DNA from: Pyropia yezoensis
Lineage: Eukaryota > Rhodophyta > Bangiophyceae > Bangiales > Bangiaceae
NCBI GenBank assembly: GCA_009829735.1
Contig: CM020618.1
Coordinates: 26,512,894 to 26,576,893, forward strand
DNA length: 64,000 bases
Direction of reading: 5' to 3'
The notes under the pieces are model-generated. The model was not told the DNA's origin. It was given only the letters and a program-made list of their open reading frames with translations, and made no database searches. Of this stretch, positions 10,001-18,534 are shown piece by piece (positions within the stretch are counted from its first letter, which is position 1; each line of letters begins with the position of its first letter). A program made the position numbers and the translations under genes.

Positions 10001-12144
10001 AAGCAAGTGCGGCGCCGACGAGGTCGGTTGCGGAGGATCTCGACAAGCGTACGGACGATATGATGGCCAAGGTGCGGGCCGCGCTCGACCGCATCGCTGC
10101 GGAGCCGAAGGAGCACACGCCGGCTCCCTCTCGACCCGCCTCTGTGTGGGAGGGACGCACACGCGGTGCGTCCCGGCGCGTCAACTTCGCCACGACGGAC
10201 CCGCTCCCGTCCAGCCCGGCGCGCCGTGCCTTTCCCGCACTGATGGCGTTCCGCTCAAAGGAAGACCAGGAGGATTACGCGCTCCGCCTCTTTGGCATGC
10301 GGTGCAGCCAGATACGCCAGGATGGCGCTGGGCGCCCCGACGAACGTCTGCAACGTGCGGAGGATGCCATGACGGCCATCTTCACAGGGCCGGACACCCT
10401 GGAAGCGGCACTACACCGCTCCGGCGTTGCGACGCACCACGCTTTCATCACACGGCGGGAGATGCGCCGTCGGTCGGAGATACCGATCGCAGAGGCTGGC
10501 ACAGCCTTTGAGGAGGCCATCATGTCCGAGCTGGCGGCCTGGGCTGACCTTGCCGTCTACACCGAGGTGCCCTACGACGGCCAGACGGTCCTCTCCACTC
10601 GTTGGGTCCTCACGATCAAGGAACCTGACACGCCTACGTGCCCACCACGCCGCAAGGCACGCCTTGTAGTCCGAGGTTTTGAGGACCCCGATCGAGACAA
10701 CGTGGACAGCACGGCGCCTACAGCATCACGTGCCACGTTCCGTGTGGCCCTGTCGGCAATGGCCACCCATGGTTTTGTTCCTCGCACAGTCGACGTGCGC
10801 ACGGCCTTCCTTCAAGGTATGCCCCTAGACCGCCCACACGCCGTCTACGTTCAACCGCCGCCCCACGCCAAGGTACCTGCGGGCATCGTCTGGAAGCTAC
10901 GTAAGTGCGCGTATGGACTCATCGACGCGCCTCGGCGGTGGTACGAGAGCGTGCTCAAGCTCATGAACACCCTCGGCCTGCAGCGCTCCACGCTCGACCA
11001 CGGACTCTTCACCAGTCACCGGGACGGCATCCTGCGCCTGGTTGTTGCCGTCCATGTGGACGACTTCCTTTTTGGAGGTACATCCGACGCGGTGACCGCC
11101 TTCGAAGCGGCTGTCCGTACCGCGTTTGCGGCCGGCCCCACCAAGTCGGGCTCTTTCACGTTCACGGGTGTTCGGGTCAACACCGACATGGACGATGACA
11201 CCGGGCGGCTCACCATCCGTGCAGACCAGGAGCCGTACGTGGACACGATCGACGCTATTGACATCCGGCCGGAGCGCAAGGCTGACCCGGAGGCACGCCT
11301 CGCCCCGGAAGAGCTCACCGCCTACCGCCGTGCCACGGGGGCACTACTCTGGGCAACCGGGCAGACCATGCCCTACCTGTCTTGCGCGGCGACCACACTA
11401 GCGCGTCGCTTCGGCAACGCCGTAGTACGCGACCTGACGGTCGCTAACCGGGTCATCCGCGCGGCCAAAGCCGCCCGCCCAATGCCGCTTCGGTTCCTTC
11501 CGATGCGCGGGGAGCAACGCCTTCGCCTCTTCGTCGACGCGTCGAGCGTCAAGGCGGGGATACCAACGGCGCACACCGGCTTCGCTATCTTTGCGACGTC
11601 GGGGATGGTGATGCCGGGGCCGATGCCACCGGACACACCCATGACCCTCCTGCTCTACACCTCTCACCGGCAACGACGGGTGACGCACTCGTCCTTTGCG
11701 GCAGAGGTCTACGCCCTTCTGGAGGGCGTACGCGCCGCACTGGAGTTGGCGGCCATCCACGCGCACGTCCACGTCGGAGATGAGTACCGCCTGGCTCCGA
11801 TTGACGCGTACACCGACAACCTCTCGTTGTACAACACCCTGGACGCTGACGGGGTCGTGCAACCCAAGGAGGTTGGCGCCGCGGTCCAAGAGCTCCGGGA
11901 GTTCTACCACGGCGGAAGCATCTCCACTATCACCTGGCTCCGTGCCCATGGACAGCTGGCGGATGCACTCACGAAGGCCGGTCGCGACACGCCACTGCAG
12001 CGGACTTTGCAGACTGGCCGCTTTGGTGTCCGCCTCTCCGAGCGCGACTTCCTAACGAAGTCATCCGCGGCGGCACAACACGGCCCGACCGACGCAGGGC
12101 GTGTTTATAGCGGCCAAGATGCTCCCGGTGACGGGCGTATGTGA
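7030..12144 (+). CDS. Ty1/copia Gag-Pol polyprotein
   Basis: A single polyprotein of about 1704 residues for a retrotransposon that copies itself through RNA in cytoplasmic particles. The first ATG in a good context is at 7030 (GCGCCATGA); the frame is open further upstream but only from a GTG. Domains in order by nucleotide: an Ala-rich N-terminus and Gag; a CX2CX4HX4C zinc knuckle (CWYCGKSGHVRRDC) at about 7972-8013; an aspartic protease motif (LDIGAT) near 8190; the integrase HHCC zinc region at about 8840-8970; the integrase core with its D, D and E (VDLGHV, LADPGPEFN, SNGIIERHNQ) at about 9030-9330. Reverse transcriptase follows at about 10520-11100, with VHVDDFLF near 11050, then RNase H at about 11525-11850 (LFVDAS, FAAEVYALLEG, YTDNLS). 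The frame ends just inside the 3' LTR, whose first bases supply the TGA. This order is diagnostic of Ty1/copia. Confidence 0.95.
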   Translation: MTTSEDTTAPTGADVTVAGGNMDATASTTAAATAAVQAAETAAMEAATKARTAAAEAVAAEAAAAAAKTALLTTTGTVDVEPATLAPPKNTKSQHVKAPEWAGPDGYQQYQEDVELWIHMTTLEDDKKGGAMRLALTGVAKEAARNVSVADLIKPTGYKMLLDCLRTIFGGSEAQRGQDAYRALKTLYRGTRSMEEYLAAMGQALVQCRVNGYSMSNKTAAAIFLDQAGLDFHQQATTMSAAGVLSVKGNDSLTSVTTALRDLWGGSNALKPSADAAMMVVTYGEHQAYINRRTTPAPPRTEVYRGPAKPDQAGCWYCGKSGHVRRDCRKRARDEASAGSAAAPPPPPGRPTTGEDAFVSQETAHLVLIADGKDASGLQARPGDVILDIGATSTIAGAAWVADYVSRLSPYMRSVITSVEAAAVFTFGGGQKQRAYERVTLPLRIGSQTCYVATWVVAGNLPMLLSRKTMASLGVVLDVAGCSMDVGALSATVPLTMSGAGHLTFNALDIKQKKRRSISATKPAPVPTTEVAAVVTTPDTPPAAVPNGETSEPPRRHDKGKETCLPAGASTDPTLTTLRALTLTASSSVLHKDSKALDQQATKLHTQYGHCSAARLHALLQQAGTTDKEVYDAVSKAVGRCDVCKKTAPRPTRPLVTVPRDLKFNDTLSVDLGHVAPAGWFLHVIDLGTRVSKAVTLPNKEAPTVARALLSGWIVHHGAPRALLADPGPEFNSAVWRVLAERHNIVPLSTAAQAHWSNGIIERHNQTLKIMVTRMAADHPGASGQELLDLACYAKNSMGQHGGATPYQLMNGSTPRVPTAMTDALPALDERRVPGDEALHRHLELLHSARLAHTRAEADASLRRALGRNAANVPVPNLSVGDAVYFWTDGVGFGRGGWQGPAHVTDVAVAKDEVRLQYGHQWVNRPTSQVRPVQQPTGPQTTAAPTQPSVATPPEVQQPPVESTESAARPAETPGPRTGESTTPTDTEPSQASAAPTRSVAEDLDKRTDDMMAKVRAALDRIAAEPKEHTPAPSRPASVWEGRTRGASRRVNFATTDPLPSSPARRAFPALMAFRSKEDQEDYALRLFGMRCSQIRQDGAGRPDERLQRAEDAMTAIFTGPDTLEAALHRSGVATHHAFITRREMRRRSEIPIAEAGTAFEEAIMSELAAWADLAVYTEVPYDGQTVLSTRWVLTIKEPDTPTCPPRRKARLVVRGFEDPDRDNVDSTAPTASRATFRVALSAMATHGFVPRTVDVRTAFLQGMPLDRPHAVYVQPPPHAKVPAGIVWKLRKCAYGLIDAPRRWYESVLKLMNTLGLQRSTLDHGLFTSHRDGILRLVVAVHVDDFLFGGTSDAVTAFEAAVRTAFAAGPTKSGSFTFTGVRVNTDMDDDTGRLTIRADQEPYVDTIDAIDIRPERKADPEARLAPEELTAYRRATGALLWATGQTMPYLSCAATTLARRFGNAVVRDLTVANRVIRAAKAARPMPLRFLPMRGEQRLRLFVDASSVKAGIPTAHTGFAIFATSGMVMPGPMPPDTPMTLLLYTSHRQRRVTHSSFAAEVYALLEGVRAALELAAIHAHVHVGDEYRLAPIDAYTDNLSLYNTLDADGVVQPKEVGAAVQELREFYHGGSISTITWLRAHGQLADALTKAGRDTPLQRTLQTGRFGVRLSERDFLTKSSAAAQHGPTDAGRVYSGQDAPGDGRM

Positions 12145-12528
12145 ATAATCAAGCGACGGATCGGTGCCGACCCTTCCCTGGCGACCCCACCACATGACTG
12201 TCCTGGCGACCCCACCACATGACTGTCTGCACCCAAAGGAGCGCCACGCAGCCAAGACCCGACGCCCCACGTGCACCAACGCAGGGCAAGGGAACGAATG
12301 GGCGCCACCACGTGGATGCAGGACCAAGTCAAGGCACAACGAAGGGACGCGGGCAAGCACGCCCGTGGGCCACGGCGGTACGCACGGGTGACTGCCCGGC
12401 AGGCAACCGGGAGGGAGAGGGACGAGGGATGGGCAGCAGCCCAGGAGAGAAGAGGTACAAGAACGATAGGCCCGGCGGTCTGGGCGACCGAGGGCGATAG
12501 GCAACAAGTGAACGACTCTTTTCTCTCA
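12140..12528 (+). repeat. 3' LTR of the Ty1/copia element
   Basis: A 389-bp copy identical to 6421-6809. It is followed directly by the ACAAG target duplication at 12529-12533. The polyprotein stop codon at 12142-12144 lies within its first five bases. Confidence 0.95.
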
Positions 12529-14204
12529 ACAAGGGCAAGCATGGGCCATGGCCGCGAGCTGGTGCTCATGACTGCCGGATGACCATCGGCAAACGGATCC
12601 GATAACCCAGAGACGGAAGCAATCAAACGGGAACGGGGCACACAAGGCAGCACGTCACAGCCTTTGGCCGGCATCATGGGGCTCTATCTGCCCATCACAG
12701 ACGCGCTGACGTCTCCCGTTCGGACGGTGCTCCATTGTTTCCTGAAACGCACAGCAACCAGGTATGGCCACAGTCTTGGTCCCTACCGTAAAAGATCGCC
12801 CTGCCATGGGTCTACAGGCAATCGGGCTGCTGTGTTCTCGTAAGCCCAGAGGGCCGAGGGCGGGGCGGGTGGAGCCTACGTACAGTACATACAGGTCCAG
12901 TTCGCGCTCTGGCGGTCTGGCATGGCGGTGGGGCACTCTCGTCCTCTATTCCAATGGCAAGTAGCCAAGCTTGGCACTTCGCCGCAGTACTCTCCAGAGG
13001 GGCTGCGGCCCATAATTGTAACGAGTTCTTACAATTATTTTCAGGTTTCTATTAGTCGAGCGGAGAGTGACCCCAGCGCAGACACCTTGCTGACGCCGCT
13101 TTTCCAGCTCTGCCGACGGGTTCCGGTACATACGGTGGCCTTCGCAGGTATTAGATTGTGGGTTCCCTGGGGTCATGACCTGACGACTGCGCGCTGAGAC
13201 AGGGTGGCTTGCTTAGCCTAAGCTATGTCTGGAGATATCCACGAGGGCTGAAGGATAGCCCTTCTGTACGCCTCGGCCAGCGGGTGACAATTCAGGGCAC
13301 CCTCTGCTGCCCACCGCCCGCGTCCACGTCATCGGGGAGGCGGGGGCGCACTGGGAAGGGGGGGTACAGTGCGGATGCGGGCGTCGACCGGAACTAAGGC
13401 ATCACCACGCAATCGAAACGCCTGTTGCTCCCTCCCCTCCAGCACTGTCGCACACCCGCCCCGCGGATCGACCGTCCCCAGTGCAAACAGCACCATGTAC
13501 TGTACAGTACAAACACGGCGACGCCATTCACTGTTGGGGGCCCTACCCCACGTCCCACACTTCTCCGCCCGTGGCGGAGAGCATGGCCGCCGCTGCCGTG
13601 GCCGTCGCCGCTGTCGCTGCTTCTTCGGCTGCAGGCGGCTGGCTCTGCGCCGGTTGTTGGGGGCCGGGCCGCCGCTGCCGGGTTGCCGCAGCCCGGCACA
13701 AGGCGGCCCGCGCTGACATGTCTGCCCACGAGTGACTGCTGCGGCGCCGCTTTGTTCCCCCGCTCCCCTGCTCCCAAAAACCCTCCTCCCTCCTGTGTCA
13801 TTCCATCGCCAGCGGGAGTTCACTTTCCGCCACCGCCGCCGCACCGTGCGTGACGCAACCGCAGCCGCGGCGGGCGCCCGATGCGGTGCCGCAACCCAGC
13901 GGCTACGCCGGGTGTCCCCCCCCCCACCCCCCTACCCAGCTCGCCCTCATTCCCGCCCGCGCATACACCAGGTGCCGGCGGCCACCACGGCAGCCACGTT
14001 GTCCTCATCCCCCCCGACGCACGACGCCCAGCTGCAGGTGTGGCTGTGCGTCGCCAAGGTGCAGCAGCGCGCCGCCTCGAGAGCCGTGGGCATCTCCAGA
14101 GCCACTACAGGCCCCCCTGGGAACTAGCGGTCACCAGACCGCTGCACTTGCTCTCCCCCCCTCCTCCCCCCCCTGCCCCACCCCTCCCGCCGCGCGCCAC
14201 ACAC
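12529..14204. other. Intergenic stretch, no gene recognised
   Basis: The first 900 bases are of balanced composition. Near 13013-13036 the sequence AATTGTAA and its complement TTACAATT flank a 7-base loop, followed by a pyrimidine-rich TTTTCAG. From about 13400 the DNA is GC-rich with open frames on both strands. A 16-bp perfect palindrome, TGTACTGTACAGTACA, lies at about 13496-13511. Some of 13900-14130 could be a further exon of the gene that starts at 15062 (see that entry), but this is not shown. Confidence 0.4.
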
Positions 14205-15062
14205 TCACGACGGTGGCAGCAGCCCCTGTGCCATGGCTTCAATGCGGGCGTGCCCGCCCGTCGGGATCACATTGCCGTGCGCGCACACGACCGCCCCAAA
14301 CGCGGGGAACTCGCGGAGGAGGCGGCGGTACTCCGCGACCATGAACGCGTCGTCCAAGCCCCCTTGCTGCTTGGCAAACTTGTACCACAGCGGCGCCGGC
14401 CGGAGGCCCGTAAAGCCCATCCATCGAAACAGGGCGGCCATGAGCCACCCCAGGTGGGCCGGCCGGGGGCCCATATTTATGACCGCGTCACAAAAGAGGA
14501 CCGTGCCGCCGCTGCCGGCCGGCCCGTGGGCGGGCAGGTGGAGGGCGGCCTCCGCCTTGGTCACCGCAAAGACAAAGACGGACGCACCGGGGATGGGCGC
14601 GTCGGCCAGGCCCGCAACCAGCGCCACGGGCGGCACGGGCAGGGCCGGCGGCAGCGGGCTCCCTGGCAGCGCGTACGCGACCGCCCCAAACATGCGCACA
14701 TAGTAGTCATCGTCGACGCCGTGGAAGGAGCCCAGCCGCACCACCGCCGTCACATTGCCGAGTGCACGGAGCGCCGCCTCGCCCGCCTCGTCCATGCGCA
14801 GGCTGTTGACAATGGCCACCTGGCCGCCGCTATGCCGCACCACCGTCATGGTGCGGGGAAAGGTGCCCGCGGGGGACATAGAAAAGGTTCCATGAACGAC
14901 CCACAGGCCATCCGGCGGGGGGGGCCGAGCGTCACCCGCCGTCGCCGTCGCGGGGCCATCCTCACTCGCAGGCGCCACCCACAGCGGCTCCAGCGGGCCG
15001 TGGGCGGTGACGGGCACAAAGGTGCCCGACGGCCGGGCGATCCGGTCTGCATTGACCGACAT
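14205..15062 (-). CDS. DUF4336 family protein (metallo-beta-lactamase-like fold)
   Basis: A 285-residue protein read from the ATG at 15062. The frame is open to 15197, but the upstream part looks non-coding. The block LWVVHGTF then PRTMTVVRHSGGQVAIVNSL, then LRALGNVTAVV and the FH at about residues 105-115 follow the usual DUF4336 layout (a Trp-Val lead, an RMTVVRL-type strand, an alternating strand-helix, then an FH motif). Near the C-terminus, VLFCDAVINMG and VVCAHGNVIPTGG match the usual strand and HG-x-x-I ending. The family resembles metallo-beta-lactamases but usually lacks a full metal site, and its function is unknown. The stop codon lies inside GTGAGTG, a good 5' splice donor on the minus strand just after the last codons, so a short further exon downstream is possible. 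Homology was recognised by eye only. Confidence 0.7.
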   Translation of the reverse strand: MSVNADRIARPSGTFVPVTAHGPLEPLWVAPASEDGPATATAGDARPPPPDGLWVVHGTFSMSPAGTFPRTMTVVRHSGGQVAIVNSLRMDEAGEAALRALGNVTAVVRLGSFHGVDDDYYVRMFGAVAYALPGSPLPPALPVPPVALVAGLADAPIPGASVFVFAVTKAEAALHLPAHGPAGSGGTVLFCDAVINMGPRPAHLGWLMAALFRWMGFTGLRPAPLWYKFAKQQGGLDDAFMVAEYRRLLREFPAFGAVVCAHGNVIPTGGHARIEAMAQGLLPPS

Positions 15063-15550
15063 GGGGTTGGGGAGGGGGGCGACAGGTGGCCGTGCTTGTG
15101 TGTGGAAGGGGAGGTCGGCGATGCTGGTGGTGCTTGTAGCGAGGTGAAGAAAAGGGTAGGCATTTAGGGTGGCGAAAAAAAGACGAGGCCATCCCAATTG
15201 ATAACCCGCCGCTTCACCACCCGTGCCAGCACCGAGTCACCGCGCTCTATTGCACAATGTGTAGGTATGCACATATGTACGCGAAGGCTGCCACGGACGA
15301 GACGATGTCATGTGCACACTCGATGAACACGTGGCTGACGTAGCACTGCAAGGGATGCCACGGACCAGACGATGTCATCGTGGGCAGACGTACATTCTTT
15401 CTCCATTGCTGTGACATCCTTTCTTCAGGGATGCAAGTTTACGGTGTAATCATCCGCTGAAGGGTCTAATTCAGTATGATTATAGAATGCTGACAGTATA
15501 GTTATAGAAAGCATTTGTGGAAGAGTTATGAGTTCCACGTTCCAAATATA
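15063..15550. other. Upstream region of the DUF4336 gene, with short direct repeat
   Basis: The composition here is markedly more AT-rich than in the neighbours. A 20-base block, CCACGGACGAGACGATGTCA, at about 15291-15310 recurs with one change about 70 bases later (about 15359-15378). It probably holds the promoter of the minus-strand gene starting at 15062 and the downstream end of the orphan gene at 15551. No gene is seen. Confidence 0.4.
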
Positions 15551-17686
15551 TCAAAAGTATTCTGACCGTTTCGCCTGGCGATCTACCTTGTCACCGGCAA
15601 TGGCAGACGGCGGCGCTGCGGGCAATGCCAGGCAGCCGTATTGCGGGGGGGGGGCGCAGCAGCAGGCAATGCCAGGCAGCCGTTCCGCTGCGCTGGGGGG
15701 GGTGGCGCTGCGGGCATTTCCAGACAGCCGTTTTGAGAGGGTGGTGCCGCTGGCTGTGTCGCCAGAGCCGGGTGTGGCGGGAGCACTGGGAGGGCCTGCC
15801 TGCTCAGCTTTCGCGAGGCGGCGCCCGTGCCTGCCCCTCACGCCGCACTGCCTGCGCTCTCGCCGCACGTGCAGTATCGTGGCTGGGCCGTGGCCGCGCC
15901 TGCCGCCTGCCGCAGCCCCCCCCCCAGGTGCACAGAACTCATGCGCGGCCGTCACCCACTGCCTACCCCCCCCCCATCCACATAAAAGCGGGTGGCACAG
16001 CTGCCGACCACTTCCCCCCACGTCCAGGCTACCCTCCCCTCCACACTCACCCAGGCCACGCGAGTATGCCCGGCTCGCGCGACGTTTGCCACGCCCAAGT
16101 GGGGCTGGCTGCGGCATAATAGCCCCAATGCGAGCCAACTCGGCCGTCATAAACTCCGCCACCGACTCGCAACTCACGGTCGCCACTGCAGTACGAACGC
16201 GCTCCTCAAGTTGAGGAGTCTCGGAACTTTGAAGGGTTGCGGTCGACGCGGCCAACCAGGAAATGGTGCGCACCAACGTGGTGATCATCATCTCTGAGGT
16301 TAGAGGCGTGGGCGGTAACACCAACTTGGGGTATACCGTCAGGAGGGTGGCCCCCAAGTTGGGGGACACCGGGGTGGACGACTCAACGGCCACGCTAATC
16401 GGGATGTCCCCGTGCGGCTGGTAGGGGACAGGAGGAAGCGGAGGGGCACGCCGAGGTGGCGGGACCCGGGTGTAACTGCGACCCCGACTTGGGGCCCCCG
16501 CAGTGGGTTGAGTCATATGGTCATCATATGAGGGCACGGCCATAACTATGGCCTTGTCCGGGGGTGGCGCAGTGTGGCGATCCACCCCCGGGGCATACGG
16601 GTAGTCCCCGATGCCCAACCCCTCTCGTAGGACCACACGGCCGTCGTGAAGTTCACGAGCGACCCACACGAACTGGCGAAGTGCGCCATCGTCCTTGGGC
16701 CCACGAGTGGGACGGCGCAACTTGTGCTCAATGCTCTCCCACTCGATAAACTTGTGGAGGCGGAGCATCTCCTCAAGTAGAGTGAGTTGTCCTGATGAGC
16801 ACCCCTCAGCAACTAGCTGAGGGGTGAGCTGTTCCAAACCTTGGATAAGCCGGAGGGGGAGATGCCAGAGCATCCCCCGCCGCTGAACACAAGACACCCA
16901 GGTCGACATGACCTCGAGGATCCACTGGGTGGCCAACATGGCCCACACCAGGTGATCAGGGCCAGCCGTCAACATGACGGCGCCGAAGTGGTCAAGCAAC
17001 CGTGGTAGCAACGCCGGGAACCCGTAGGGGACCTCAACTTGAGGCCACCACTCGGGCTTCTTCGGATAGTACTGCTCCTTACTGGCAGCAGACTGCTGAG
17101 GGAACTCAAGTTGAGCCGAGGTCACCAAGTAGGGACCTCGCCGGAAGTCCTTCTCCATCCGCACATCAAAGTGATGAGTGTGCGGATCGGCCTCGTGAAG
17201 GTACGGTGGGCGAGTTGCCACCGCGTCCCAAGTAAAGGTCGGCAAGTCGCCGGGACCCGGGATAGTTCCCCCGCGGTCCACCATGGCCTTGGCCCGCTGT
17301 ATGTCTTCGACCTCCTCGTCGTCCAGGAAGGCAAACTGGTCCGTCCTGAAGCCGGCAGGGAACCCGACCCTACGGGGATACTTCTCCCGTAGGCAGTCCC
17401 ATACCCGACCCATCGCTGCGCCAAGTCGGCCACAGCGAAGAACAGTCAACCCCTCCTCATATAGATGCCAAGCGGGGTAAAACCGCCGCCCCAAGGCCTC
17501 ACGCGGGACAACTTGTCCCGCCTCCGGGGGAGATCCCGCCGTCAACCCAAAGCCGGGTGACGCGGGAGTCCCATCCCCCGGAGCGATCGCGGAGCCCCCG
17601 CCGGAAGTCCCGGCGGGCGCTGCACCGTAGGAGGTGTCCTCCATACGCTCGTCGAGAGAGTCCGTCTCCACTCCCGGGGTCGCCAT
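15551..17686 (-). CDS. Orphan 711-residue protein, unknown function
   Basis: I do not recognise this protein. The first ATG of the long minus frame is at 17686 (MATPGVETDSLDERMEDTSY); the frame upstream is open but begins at TTG. Residues about 80-420 are non-repetitive with normal amino-acid variety (for example FRTDQFAFLDDEEVEDIQRA and PDHLVWAMLATQWILEVMST). They are probably a folded, mainly helical domain. A Pro-rich linker and another helical stretch end near 16110. The last roughly 190 residues, over 15551-16110, are Gly/Ala-rich and include a threefold repeat of a GCLALPAAPP-like unit at about 15600-15740, so the true end may be earlier or spliced. Odd-length palindromes centred on ACT or AGT are scattered through it and just upstream of its ATG (17690-17708). 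A Cys-rich ORF lies upstream on the same strand. It could be an accessory or Gag-like protein of an undescribed mobile unit; that is inference. Confidence 0.5.
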   Translation of the reverse strand: MATPGVETDSLDERMEDTSYGAAPAGTSGGGSAIAPGDGTPASPGFGLTAGSPPEAGQVVPREALGRRFYPAWHLYEEGLTVLRCGRLGAAMGRVWDCLREKYPRRVGFPAGFRTDQFAFLDDEEVEDIQRAKAMVDRGGTIPGPGDLPTFTWDAVATRPPYLHEADPHTHHFDVRMEKDFRRGPYLVTSAQLEFPQQSAASKEQYYPKKPEWWPQVEVPYGFPALLPRLLDHFGAVMLTAGPDHLVWAMLATQWILEVMSTWVSCVQRRGMLWHLPLRLIQGLEQLTPQLVAEGCSSGQLTLLEEMLRLHKFIEWESIEHKLRRPTRGPKDDGALRQFVWVARELHDGRVVLREGLGIGDYPYAPGVDRHTAPPPDKAIVMAVPSYDDHMTQPTAGAPSRGRSYTRVPPPRRAPPLPPVPYQPHGDIPISVAVESSTPVSPNLGATLLTVYPKLVLPPTPLTSEMMITTLVRTISWLAASTATLQSSETPQLEERVRTAVATVSCESVAEFMTAELARIGAIMPQPAPLGRGKRRASRAYSRGLGECGGEGSLDVGGSGRQLCHPLLCGWGGGRQWVTAAHEFCAPGGGAAAGGRRGHGPATILHVRRERRQCGVRGRHGRRLAKAEQAGPPSAPATPGSGDTASGTTLSKRLSGNARSATPPSAAERLPGIACCCAPPPQYGCLALPAAPPSAIAGDKVDRQAKRSEYF

Positions 17687-17982
17687 GGCTCTCCCCAAGT
17701 TGGGGAGAGACGCCCTAGCTACAGCGGCACGAGACCCGCCTCGAGTTGAGGGGGGCTCGGATCGTGGGTAGACGGGTGGCCTCCCCAGCGTGGGGCGGCC
17801 CCGTGGAAGGTGAAGGGGAGGTGGTGGTGGAGGTGAAGTGTGAACCGGGGAGAGCAAGCTGCCGAGTGGGCAGGCTTGAGGAGAGGGGCGGTCAACGTGA
17901 CCGCCTCCACATCCGCGTTACGTACTCAAGGGGGGACAGCAAGTCGCGCCCCCAACGCCGAGACGTGCGTTTACGCACCCCC

Positions 17983-18534
17983 TCACAGGGCCGACCGGGT
18001 CGGTCGGAACTGAGGAGAGGGGAGTGTGGCAGCATTGACCCCCAGGTAGGGGGGCAACACGTGCCATGCAAGGGGCGGCAGGCCACTAGCCTGATCCGTT
18101 CCTCCCCCTGCATTTGGGTCCATATTCCCTAAGTTTGGGATAGTGAGCTTAGTAGTAAATCCAACTTGGATTTGAGGGTTTTCTGCATTTATCGTCTTGA
18201 ATTTTCGTGTGGCCCGGTGGGCAGGTGCTGGGGTGGGAGATTCTGAGTGGCGAGATTCTGAGGGGACCCTGGGGGGATAAGGGGAGGGACAGCGGGGCTT
18301 GGCCCTGCGTCCCCATCCCGACCAAGAAACTGTTGGACCACACACCATCCTCTTGTTTGTCAGTGGGGGGTTTGCCCCACAACAGGGACAGAGTGTGTGC
18401 GACTTGCACTTCTTCCGGTTCCCCCGACACGGGAGGCAGCCCTTATACACCGCCCCAACTTGGGTGTCGTGTGTGCAAGGGGTTTTTGCCACAACTATAT
18501 TCGCAGGCTGACTGGGCGTCGCAGGGTTTTCCAC
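17983..18534 (-). CDS. Cys-rich ORF, conserved in a second copy at 24.9 kb
   Basis: I do not recognise the protein. The minus frame carries CLPCRGNRKKC then CKSHTLCPCCGANPP, a CX2CX6CX5CXCC-like pattern suggesting a small metal-binding fold. It is followed by VCGPTVSW and a Ser/Pro-rich tail (PPRVPSESRHSESPTPAPAH). The copy at 24949-25275 keeps KRCKPHPRCPCCGANPP, VCGPTVSW and PPRVPSES, although the DNA has diverged, which suggests the protein sequence was once selected. The first CX2C pair is lost in that copy. The ORF sits immediately upstream of the orphan gene at 15551-17686 on the same strand, in a different frame. The two might be exons or separate ORFs of one unit. The N-terminal residues overlap the truncated end of the pogo transposase and may not be real. 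Confidence 0.45.
   Translation of the reverse strand: MENPATPSQPANIVVAKTPCTHDTQVGAVYKGCLPCRGNRKKCKSHTLCPCCGANPPLTNKRMVCGPTVSWSGWGRRAKPRCPSPYPPRVPSESRHSESPTPAPAHRATRKFKTINAENPQIQVGFTTKLTIPNLGNMDPNAGGGTDQASGLPPLAWHVLPPYLGVNAATLPSPQFRPTRSAL
18028..18510 (-). repeat. Dispersed repeat, copy 1 (of 2)
   Basis: About 480 bp that align along their length with 24793-25272 in the same orientation. Shared blocks include TTGACCCC with AGGTAGGGGG, CAACTTGGATTTGAGGGTTT, CTTGAATTTTCGTGTGGCCC, GATTCTGAGGGGACCCTGGG and GGGGGTTTGCCCCACA. Identity by eye is roughly 75-80%. The right end coincides with the point where the pogo transposase frame begins, so this unit probably inserted into or truncated that transposon. 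Confidence 0.8.

Larger units (their letters stand above)
6421..12528 (+). mobile_element. Complete Ty1/copia LTR retrotransposon, looks whole and young
   Basis: The element is 6108 bp. It is bounded by two 389-bp LTRs that I read as identical base for base, each starting TG and ending CA. A 5-bp target duplication ACAAG flanks it (6416-6420 and 12529-12533). One long reading frame runs between the LTRs with the copia domain order Gag, protease, integrase, reverse transcriptase, RNase H. Identical LTRs and an open polyprotein point to recent insertion, and I see no break. Straight after the 5' LTR comes TGGTAGCTTCTCG, the expected position of the tRNA primer-binding site, though I cannot name the tRNA. 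No clear polypurine tract is visible just before the 3' LTR. Confidence 0.96.
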
